Assembly: GCA_001782045.1 (NCBI GenBank)
Contig: MFNK01000009.1
Coordinates: forward strand, 18,240 to 82,239
Direction of reading: 5' to 3'
Length of the DNA: 64,000 nucleotides
From: Candidatus Levybacteria bacterium RIFCSPHIGHO2_01_FULL_36_15b
Lineage (GTDB): Bacteria > Patescibacteria > Microgenomatia > Levybacterales > UBA12049
In this document: piece after piece, positions 25,703 through 31,404 of the stretch
Numbering within the stretch: the stretch's first letter is position 1
Layout of the letters: each line of letters starts with the position of its first letter
Program-made: the position numbers and the translations under genes
The notes under the pieces: model-generated
The model's input: only the letters and a program-made list of their open reading frames with translations
Database searches by the model: none
What the model was told of the DNA's origin: nothing

Positions 25703-27451
25703 TCAAGTAACTTTAGCGTATATTCTTTTTTGTCCCCGGCCTAAATTCTCCTGCTTTATTATTGTAAAACTCTTTATCTTGCCTGTAAAGTCGACATGAG
25801 GTCCGCCGCAGAACTCTTTAGAATAGTCTCCTATAAAATAAACTTTTACATCTCCTTCGTATTTTTCATCAAAAAGTCCCATTGCTTTGATTCCTTTAGC
25901 TTTTTCGATTGGAAGCATCTCAAAATGTACAGGTAGATTTTCTTTTATTTTGCTAGTTACAATTTCTTCAATCTTTTTTATTTCATCATCCGTTAAATTT
26001 CTATCAAAATTAAAATCAAATCTAACCCTTTCACTTGTAATATTGCTTCCCGTCTGGTGAAGATCTGTTCCAAACATATCTCGAAGTGCCTGATGCAAAA
26101 GATGAGTTGCGGTATGCCCTTTAATTGTTAACTCAGAGTGGTCTGCAAGTCCTCCTTTAAACATTCCCGCTCCTGCGGTTTTGGATTTTTTACTATGCTC
26201 TTGCATTAAATCCGCAAACTTTTGTTCGTCAAAAATGTAACCAAGACTTTTTATTTGAGTCGGGGAAAGTCCGTGGGTTGAATACATTTTAAAAGCCTCA
26301 TCAGCATTAATTTCTTTAGTTCCATTTTCCTCTGCTCCTCCAATTATTTTCTCTGCATCTTTGATAACTTTTTTGTAAGCTTGCTGTTCTTGTAAAATTA
26401 CATTTTTAATCTCTTCAAAGTTTTGGCTCAAAGTTTTATCTGTTTTGGCACACTCTGCAACAATTGCACTTATTATGTTTTCAACATCTGCTTGTCCCAG
26501 GTTATCAAAACTTCTTCGAAGTAATCTTCTTAAAATATATCCGCGTTCTTTATTAGATGGGAAAACGCCTGCATCAATTAAATAAACAGCAGCTCGCAGG
26601 TGGTCAGCAATTATTCTTACTGCTTTTTGGTTCTTCACATAATCTAAATCTGCTTCTCTTTCTATTGCTTTTACAATTGGGGAAAAAAGGGAAGTCTGGA
26701 AAATATCAGACTTTTGCTCAACTGCTGCCAGTAGCCTTTCCAGTCCTCCTCCAAAATCAACATTTTTATTTGGTAGTTCTTTAAAGCCTTTATCTGTTTT
26801 TTGATATTGCATAAAGACGCTGTTTGCAATTTCCAAAAACTTCCCGCATTCGCATTCTACAGGATTATCTTTGCACTCCTTCTTGTGTTCTATGTCATCA
26901 AACCTAAAGTACACTTCTGTGTCAGGTCCGCCAATTTCGCCAACAGGCATATTTTTTGGAACTCCGCTTCTTGACCACCAGTTTTTATCAACTCCTGCAA
27001 AAGATATTTTTTGCGCCGGTACTATTTTTTTCCACAATTCAAAAGACTCTGTATCTTTTTCAATTTCATCCTCACCACCAAAAACTGTAATAAAAAGCTT
27101 ATCCTCCGGTAAGCTCAACTCAACGGTTAAAAATTCCCAAAGCCAGGGAATTTCTTCTTTTTTAAAATAATCTCCCAAACTCCAATTACCAAGCATTCTA
27201 AAAAATGTCGTGTGGCGGTTGTCTCCGACTTCGTCTATATCAACAGCCCTAAAAGAATTTTGTACGTTTACTAATCTTTTGCCTTGAGGATGCGCTTCTC
27301 CTAAGAGATAAGGAATTAAAGGCTGCATACCGGACGATGTAAAAAGGGTAGTCGGGTCATCAATTGGAACAAGTGGAGAATTAATAATTTGCTTATGGTC
27401 TCTTTTTTCAAAAAATGAAATGTAAGTATCAATAAGAAGTCTTGCGTTCAT
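25703..27451 (-). CDS. alaS: Alanyl-tRNA synthetase (short form)
   Basis: AlaRS charges tRNA-Ala. The 582-aa protein has the class II catalytic core (SGMQPLIPYLLGEAHPQGKR, then HTTFFRMLGNWSLGDYF), the helical tRNA-binding part, and the editing domain with GHTATHLLHQAL and FCGGPHVDFTG supplying His and Cys zinc ligands. It stops after the editing domain and so lacks the C-terminal oligomerisation domain of the 876-aa E. coli enzyme, a reduction common in compact genomes. It is the first gene of the minus-strand envelope operon, with a -10 box 6 bases before the ATG. Confidence 0.96.
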   Translation of the reverse strand: MNARLLIDTYISFFEKRDHKQIINSPLVPIDDPTTLFTSSGMQPLIPYLLGEAHPQGKRLVNVQNSFRAVDIDEVGDNRHTTFFRMLGNWSLGDYFKKEEIPWLWEFLTVELSLPEDKLFITVFGGEDEIEKDTESFELWKKIVPAQKISFAGVDKNWWSRSGVPKNMPVGEIGGPDTEVYFRFDDIEHKKECKDNPVECECGKFLEIANSVFMQYQKTDKGFKELPNKNVDFGGGLERLLAAVEQKSDIFQTSLFSPIVKAIEREADLDYVKNQKAVRIIADHLRAAVYLIDAGVFPSNKERGYILRRLLRRSFDNLGQADVENIISAIVAECAKTDKTLSQNFEEIKNVILQEQQAYKKVIKDAEKIIGGAEENGTKEINADEAFKMYSTHGLSPTQIKSLGYIFDEQKFADLMQEHSKKSKTAGAGMFKGGLADHSELTIKGHTATHLLHQALRDMFGTDLHQTGSNITSERVRFDFNFDRNLTDDEIKKIEEIVTSKIKENLPVHFEMLPIEKAKGIKAMGLFDEKYEGDVKVYFIGDYSKEFCGGPHVDFTGKIKSFTIIKQENLGRGQKRIYAKVT

Positions 27452-27457
27452 AGCTAA

Positions 27458-27463
27458 ATTATA
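27458..27463 (-). promoter_or_regulatory. -10 box of alaS, leaderless type
   Basis: TATAAT on the minus strand, exactly 6 bases before the alaS ATG at 27451. Confidence 0.6.
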
Positions 27464-27476
27464 TCAGAAGAAGAGG

Positions 27477-27863
27477 CTAAAAACCGAAGCTTTTGGCGAA
27501 TTTATCGGCTTGCATTTCCTGGTGCGCAATCTCCTGCTTACCCTGTCGTACTAAGGTAGAATTTCTGTGACCTAACATTATATGGCCTATTTCATGTGCT
27601 ATAGAGTATTGAATTTGCTTCTGCGTTTGTTCAAAAAGAGATTCACTCAAAAAAATTAGATGCATGTTTTTTAAGTCGTTTCCGGTAAAAGTAAAACCCC
27701 AAGCGTCTTCCATTGAAGTTACAAACCAGCAATTTGTGGTTACAAAACTTATTATTTCATCATTCATTGCGGCTAGGGTTTTGCAAACCCACTTTTTCAT
27801 CACAGTAAGTCCTACAAGTTTTCCATCAAATGCTTGCATAATTTCATCTTCCTTATTTGTCAT
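27477..27863 (-). CDS. ImmA/IrrE-type zinc metallopeptidase
   Basis: The ATG at 27863 is chosen because a TATAAT lies exactly 6 bases upstream; longer in-frame extensions would run into the divergent 27912 gene. The 128-aa protein carries the zinc motif AHEIGHIMLGH (HEXXH, about residue 90), with a later Glu/Asp-containing helix (HQEMQADKFAKSFGF) as the third-ligand region. IrrE/ImmA peptidases usually cleave a repressor, in phages or stress systems. No repressor gene is next to it, so its target is unknown. Its end lies 13 bases from the alaS promoter. Confidence 0.85.
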   Translation of the reverse strand: MTNKEDEIMQAFDGKLVGLTVMKKWVCKTLAAMNDEIISFVTTNCWFVTSMEDAWGFTFTGNDLKNMHLIFLSESLFEQTQKQIQYSIAHEIGHIMLGHRNSTLVRQGKQEIAHQEMQADKFAKSFGF

Positions 27864-27869
27864 TTTAAA

Positions 27870-27875
27870 ATTATA
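27870..27875 (-). promoter_or_regulatory. -10 box of the ImmA-like gene, leaderless type
   Basis: TATAAT on the minus strand, 6 bases before the ATG at 27863. A second minus-strand TATAAT lies 12 bases further upstream. Confidence 0.6.
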
Positions 27876-27899
27876 CATCGTATTATAGACGTACGGGTT

Positions 27900-27905
27900 T
27901 ATAAT
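27900..27905 (+). promoter_or_regulatory. -10 box of the 27912 gene, leaderless type
   Basis: TATAAT exactly 6 bases before the ATG at 27912. Confidence 0.6.
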
Positions 27906-27911
27906 GTATTT

Positions 27912-28055
27912 ATGAAGATAAATGCAGAATGGCATGGTAAAAATAAAATGCCAAAAAACCCTACTGTTGCACAAAGAATAAATTGGCACAGAAAACACTT
28001 AAAATATTGTGCATGCCGAACAGATGTTCCTGAGAGCCTAAAGAACTTCTTCTAG
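27912..28055 (+). CDS. Small 47-aa protein with Trp-His and Cys motifs
   Basis: The start is set by a TATAAT box 6 bases upstream. The protein contains EWHGKNKMPKNPT, QRINWHRKHLKYCACR and a short tail. The paired WH motifs, conserved-looking MPKNPT and CACR suggest a small metal-binding or nucleic-acid-associated protein. It resembles short conserved hypothetical proteins I recall from other CPR genomes, but I cannot check this here. It is divergent from the ImmA-like gene. Confidence 0.6.
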   Translation: MKINAEWHGKNKMPKNPTVAQRINWHRKHLKYCACRTDVPESLKNFF

Positions 28056-28093
28056 CCAGTGCAAGTTAACTCCCACATTTTTATTTTTTCTGG

Positions 28094-28099
28094 TACAAT
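28094..28099 (+). promoter_or_regulatory. -10 box of the 28109 gene
   Basis: TACAAT 9 bases before the ATG; no clear -35 box. The expected mRNA has almost no leader. Confidence 0.45.
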
Positions 28100-28108
28100 C
28101 TCAAACTA

Positions 28109-28393
28109 ATGACTGATATTTTAAAAGAGCCGTTTTCGAATATAGTCCGATGGGAGAATACAGAAGTAGTTACTGTTACAACTGAGCCTGATTGGGAGGA
28201 TGACATTATTGAGAAAGGTCTTGATTTTATAAATAGATTTAAGCCTACCGATTTAGACTACGAACATGGACTTGCAATCAAAGAAACGCCCGATGGAAAA
28301 CTAAGTCAGCATGTGGTAATTTGGCATGCGAAATGGAGCCACGAAGACAAAACAAAACGACCTCCATTATTAGATATTCCTTCTAGACAATAG
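28109..28393 (+). CDS. Unknown 94-aa protein
   Basis: A soluble acidic protein (VVTVTTEPDWEDDIIEKGLD, then VVIWHAKWSHEDKTKRPP). No signal peptide, membrane segment or known motif. It has its own probable promoter and is followed by a second promoter for the SRPBCC gene, so it is likely a single-gene unit. Confidence 0.6.
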   Translation: MTDILKEPFSNIVRWENTEVVTVTTEPDWEDDIIEKGLDFINRFKPTDLDYEHGLAIKETPDGKLSQHVVIWHAKWSHEDKTKRPPLLDIPSRQ

Positions 28394-28410
28394 AAATTAG
28401 TAAGTAGTGG

Positions 28411-28416
28411 TATAAT
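28411..28416 (+). promoter_or_regulatory. -10 box of the SRPBCC gene, leaderless type
   Basis: TATAAT exactly 6 bases before the ATG at 28423; -35 weak. Confidence 0.6.
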
Positions 28417-28422
28417 TAATTC

Positions 28423-28818
28423 ATGAAATCCCTCAAACAAACCTACATTATTAACGCACCCGTAAAAGAAGTTTGGAAAGCCTTAACAGACCCAAAATAT
28501 ATAGAGGGCTGGGGAGCAGGAAAGTGCGTAATGGATGAAAAAGAAGGTACTAACTTTTCTTTGTGGGGGGAAAGTATTTGGGGAAGGAATACAAAAGTAG
28601 TTTCCGGTAAATTACTTATTCAGGATTGGTATAGTGATGAAACTCCAAAATGGAAAAGCCCGTCTATTGTAACTTTTGAGCTGGTAGAAGAAAATGGAAA
28701 TACCAAATTAGATTTAACGCAAGAAAATATTCCGGAAAAAGATTTCCAAAACATCTTTGATGGTTGGAAAGACTACTATGTAGGTCCGCTTAAAGCTTTT
28801 GTCGAGTCGAAAAACTAG
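28423..28818 (+). CDS. SRPBCC (AHSA1-like) ligand-binding domain protein
   Basis: The 131-aa protein has the START/SRPBCC pattern: TYIINAPVKEVWKALTDPKY at the N-terminus, a central beta-sheet (SPSIVTFELVEENGNTKLDL) and a C-terminal helix with GWKDYYVGPLKAF. These proteins bind hydrophobic ligands or Hsp90-like partners. The ligand is unknown. The PEBP gene follows 11 bases later, so the two are probably co-transcribed. Confidence 0.85.
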   Translation: MKSLKQTYIINAPVKEVWKALTDPKYIEGWGAGKCVMDEKEGTNFSLWGESIWGRNTKVVSGKLLIQDWYSDETPKWKSPSIVTFELVEENGNTKLDLTQENIPEKDFQNIFDGWKDYYVGPLKAFVESKN

Positions 28819-28829
28819 CTTAAGTTTTT

Positions 28830-29282
28830 ATGAACATAATTAGTCCTGCGTTTTCAGAAGGAGAAGAAATTCCAAAAATTTATACTTGCGATGGAAATAA
28901 TATAAATCCACCTCTTGAGTTTTCCGAAGTTCCGGAAAATGCAAAAAGCCTAGTTTTAATTATGGATGATCCAGATGTGCCAAGAAACTTAAAACCAGAT
29001 GGCATTTTTGATCACTGGGTTGTTTTTAATATTCCGCCTGAAATAACAAAAATAGATGAGAACTCAAAACCTTTGGGAATTGTAGGAAAAAATAGCGCAG
29101 GGCAGTCTGAATATACGGGACCTTGCCCGCCGGACAGGAAACACCGTTATTTCTTCAAACTTTATGCCCTAGACTCGTTACTAGAACTTGACGAGCGTGC
29201 GACTAAAAAAGAGGTAGAAATAGCAATAGAAAGTCACATAATTGATAAAGCAGAGTTGATGGGTGTTTATGAAAGATCTTAG
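28830..29282 (+). CDS. PEBP-family protein (YbhB/YbcL type)
   Basis: Phosphatidylethanolamine-binding-like protein, 150 aa. It shows the family signatures LVLIMDDPDVPRN (anion-pocket DPD), FDHWVVFNIPP and GPCPPDRKHRYFFKLYALD (the GPxPPxxxHRY motif). Bacterial members are small cytoplasmic or periplasmic proteins of unclear role. There is no signal peptide here. The stop of the previous gene lies in a short AAAAACT/AGTTTTT hairpin just before the ATG. Confidence 0.92.
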   Translation: MNIISPAFSEGEEIPKIYTCDGNNINPPLEFSEVPENAKSLVLIMDDPDVPRNLKPDGIFDHWVVFNIPPEITKIDENSKPLGIVGKNSAGQSEYTGPCPPDRKHRYFFKLYALDSLLELDERATKKEVEIAIESHIIDKAELMGVYERS

Positions 29283-29284
29283 AT

Positions 29285-29312
29285 TTGACTTCTGGCTAAA
29301 TTCTGCTACAAT
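29285..29312 (+). promoter_or_regulatory. Promoter of the GNAT gene leader
   Basis: TTGACT, 16-base spacer, TACAAT. The leader-peptide ATG lies 9 bases further on. Confidence 0.7.
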
Positions 29313-29321
29313 TACACGATC

Positions 29322-29390
29322 ATGGAAAATATATTTTTAGCAGTTAGAAGACATACAACGCTCTCGGGCGGTATGTCTTTTAGTGTCTAA
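29322..29390 (+). CDS. Putative 22-aa leader peptide of the GNAT attenuator
   Basis: The ORF begins MENIFLAVRRHTTLSGG and ends SFSV-TAA. It spans a hairpin (AAGACATAC at 29348-29356 with GTATGTCTT at 29371-29379) whose loop holds GGGCG. The neighbouring Arg-Arg-His-Thr-Thr codons could be a stalling site, but that is a guess. Confidence 0.5.
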   Translation: MENIFLAVRRHTTLSGGMSFSV

Positions 29391-29437
29391 AACTATTTAG
29401 AAGCAACAAAAGCAGCCGCCCCAAGGGGCGGTTTTTT
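29348..29437 (+). terminator. Attenuator: hairpin, antiterminator option and intrinsic terminator
   Basis: CCGCCCC (29416-29422) pairs with GGGGCGG (29425-29431) and is followed by TTTTTT, a textbook intrinsic terminator placed before, not after, the GNAT gene. The leader ORF contains GGGCGG (29366-29371), a copy of the terminator's 3' arm, which can pair with CCGCCC (29416-29421) as an antiterminator. TCTAAA-ACTA-TTTAGA forms another small hairpin between them. Confidence 0.7.
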
Positions 29438-29456
29438 AGTGGAAAAGAGGTGAATT

Positions 29457-30014
29457 ATGGAAAGAGAACAAACAGAAAATTTAAAATATAATTTTTCGGT
29501 AAAGATGGCCGGAGAAGCTGACTTAAAGTATGTTCCGGAAATTTCAGGGTGGACAAATAGTGCAGGAACTATGATAGCCCTTTCAGAAGAAAAACTTGCA
29601 GAGTTATTTCTAAACGATAATTCGGCAATTGTAACAAATTCTTTGGGTCAAATAGTTTCTCATGCTGCTATTACTTGCGAGTATCTCGATGATTTCCTTG
29701 AATTTGGAGGTTTGGTAACAGGTAAGGATTTTCAAAATCACGGTGCAGCGACATTGGTTACAAAATTTCTTTTATGTAAAAAATCTAAAGAAAATCCGGG
29801 TAAGACTATTTTTGCTCTTGCGAATAATATTAGCTCAAAAATTTTGATTAAGCTTAATGCTCCGGAAATGCTCACAACCGAAGTTTGTGAACAAGCTTGG
29901 GATTTATGCAAGGAATGCCCTAAATACATGAAACCAAAATCGGGAGAAATTTTTGAATGCTGCGATACACCTTACAACTTAACAGAAGTTTGCAAAGGAG
30001 GTGATAAGAAATGA
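29457..30014 (+). CDS. GNAT-family N-acetyltransferase
   Basis: A 185-aa protein with a GNAT-like core. IVTNSLGQIVSHAAI forms the central strands, GGLVTGKDFQNHGAATLV matches the V-x4-Q-x2-G-A/x acetyl-CoA pyrophosphate loop (about residues 83-100), and the C-terminal part carries several Cys residues (ECPKYMKPKSGEIFECC), possibly a metal site. AGAGGTG lies just before the ATG. Synthesis is probably controlled by the leader attenuator directly upstream. Its stop overlaps the ATG of the decayed gene behind it (ATGA). The substrate is not predictable. Confidence 0.72.
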   Translation: MEREQTENLKYNFSVKMAGEADLKYVPEISGWTNSAGTMIALSEEKLAELFLNDNSAIVTNSLGQIVSHAAITCEYLDDFLEFGGLVTGKDFQNHGAATLVTKFLLCKKSKENPGKTIFALANNISSKILIKLNAPEMLTTEVCEQAWDLCKECPKYMKPKSGEIFECCDTPYNLTEVCKGGDKK

Positions 30015-30314
30015 AAGAATTTTTTAAACCAGAACAAACAGAATTTTTATATCCGGAAATTGTTCCGGTTTATCAGCGTGCCTTTGCAGGAGAACCATGG
30101 TTTGAAGTAAGCAAATGCGCGGACGAGTCTGAAATTCAGAAATGTATAGGGGGATTTTCCAAATTATGTCTGGGCTTATAAACGAGAGATGGGAGTTCCG
30201 GACAGGAGAGATTTTGTTTCTATAATGCCGTTATTGTACAATCGAAAAAACATAACTGAACAACGCGAAAAATCTATATTTAATTTTTATTACAAGCAAT
30301 GGATAACGGAATAA
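30011..30314 (+). pseudogene. Decayed gene next to the GNAT gene (internal deletion)
   Basis: A 56-codon ORF from 30011 (MKEFFKPEQTEFLYPEIVPV to FSKLCLGL-stop at 30181) is followed in the +1 frame by a sensible C-terminal fragment (KREMGVPDRRDFVSIMPLLY, ending at 30314). The two halves look like the start and end of one longer protein with the middle lost and the frame shifted. The first part fits the N-terminus of an acetyltransferase-type partner protein (YQRAFAGEPWFEVSKC). The fragment's end overlaps the start of the M20 peptidase gene. This could also be two short independent ORFs, but the frame junction suggests decay. Confidence 0.55.
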
Positions 30315-31288
30315 TTTTGTTAAAAAAACTTATTTCAATTCCTTCTGAAACGGGGAATGAGAAAGTCATTTGTAATTTTGTTTATAGCCTGTTAAAAAAG
30401 GAGGGTTTTTTAGTGCAAAAAATTTCAGTTGGGAATAGGTTCAATGTAATTGCAAAAATTGGAAAACCTAAAGTTTTTCTACAAGCACATTTAGATACTG
30501 TACCACCATTTATAAAATTTAGCCAAGATGAAAAATTCATCTATGGCCGTGGAGCATGTGACACAAAAGGAAGCGCAGCGGCTATGATTACTGCTTCGCT
30601 TGAATTGGCAAAATCAGGAGTAAAAGATTTTGGATTAATATTTACGGTTGGGGAAGAAGTAGATTTTACAGGAGTCAAAAAACTTTCAAAATATAATTTC
30701 CCCTTTGTCATTGTTGGCGAGCCAACCTCACTTAAGGCAGTAAACGCGCATTTTGGAATTTTAGTATTTAAAATTACCGCAAAAGGAAAAGCTGCGCACA
30801 GCAGCCTTCCGGAAAAAGGTATAAATGCAATACAGCTTCTTTTAGAAACTCTTAATAGGGTTAATAAAATAAAAATTTTTCCGGAAAGTATACTTACTCT
30901 TGCAAAGATAGAAGGAGGAATCGCAGACAATATAATACCGGAAACAGCAAGCGCTCTTTATAGCATGAGGATTTCTCCCAACGACAAAAAAGATTATATA
31001 AAAGAATTTAAATCTGCTCTTTCTAAATATACAAAGGTTGAACAAATTCTAAATGTGTCATCCGTTAACAACAAAATTCCAAGTGAGCTCTCATTTTTTA
31101 AGGTTGGAGAAATGTTAAAAGGCTCAACAGAACTTGCTTTCTTTAAAAACGGAGTTATTTTGGGCCCGGGCGATATTAAATTTGCACACAGCCAAGATGA
31201 AAAAATTGAAAAGAAAGAGCTTAAGGAAGCAGTAAGAATTTATTCAAAGATCGTTGAAAATTTTATTGGAAGTAATTTAGCCACTTGA
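30299..31288 (+). CDS. M20-family metallopeptidase (ArgE/DapE type)
   Basis: Zinc-dependent deacylase/peptidase, 329 aa. Metal-binding motifs are present: LQAHLDTVPP (His-x-Asp, about 62), GRGACDTKGS (bridging Asp, about 83), TVGEEVDFTG (catalytic/metal Glu, about 118) and VGEPTSL (about 140); a C-terminal His lies in KFAHSQDEKI. A dimerisation lid domain is inserted (about 155-260). Family members remove acyl or peptide groups in Arg or Lys biosynthesis or in peptide recycling; the exact substrate cannot be told, and no biosynthetic neighbours are present. Confidence 0.88.
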   Translation: MDNGIILLKKLISIPSETGNEKVICNFVYSLLKKEGFLVQKISVGNRFNVIAKIGKPKVFLQAHLDTVPPFIKFSQDEKFIYGRGACDTKGSAAAMITASLELAKSGVKDFGLIFTVGEEVDFTGVKKLSKYNFPFVIVGEPTSLKAVNAHFGILVFKITAKGKAAHSSLPEKGINAIQLLLETLNRVNKIKIFPESILTLAKIEGGIADNIIPETASALYSMRISPNDKKDYIKEFKSALSKYTKVEQILNVSSVNNKIPSELSFFKVGEMLKGSTELAFFKNGVILGPGDIKFAHSQDEKIEKKELKEAVRIYSKIVENFIGSNLAT

Positions 31289-31313
31289 CAGCATTGTGAA
31301 TTATTGGTATAAA
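31285..31313 (+). promoter_or_regulatory. rpoBC promoter
   Basis: TTGACA, 17-base spacer, TATAAA. The -35 box overlaps the stop codon of the M20 peptidase. A leader of about 85 bases with a terminator-like hairpin separates it from rpoB. Confidence 0.8.
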
Positions 31314-31335
31314 AAGAATACTCTATAGACATTAA

Positions 31336-31404
31336 ATGGAAGAGGTGAAGACCTCTCCCGTTTTTTTGGCGTTATTTGGGCAGGAAATTATAATTTTTAC
31401 CTAA
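31336..31404 (+). CDS. Upstream ORF (22 aa) spanning the rpoB attenuator
   Basis: The ORF starts MEEVKTSPVFLALFG and its TAA overlaps the rpoB ATG (TAATG), so reading it to the end would deliver ribosomes to rpoB. It reads straight through the hairpin and T-run at 31338-31367. Translation is inferred, since no clear ribosome binding site precedes it. Confidence 0.45.
   Translation: MEEVKTSPVFLALFGQEIIIFT
31338..31367 (+). terminator. Terminator-like attenuator in the rpoB leader
   Basis: AGAGGT (31341-31346), loop GAAG, ACCTCT (31351-31356), extended by GG/CC across one mismatch, then G and seven T. It lies between the promoter and rpoB, so it would limit transcription into rpoBC unless bypassed. 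Confidence 0.65.

Noticed and set aside
27864..27998. N-terminal extension of the ImmA-like peptidase
   Set aside because: It would overlap the divergent 27912 gene and cross two -10 boxes; the extra residues do not resemble the family.
28812..28829. AAAAACT/AGTTTTT hairpin before the PEBP gene as a terminator
   Set aside because: AT-only stem of seven pairs without a GC core; the start codon follows at once, so termination is unlikely.
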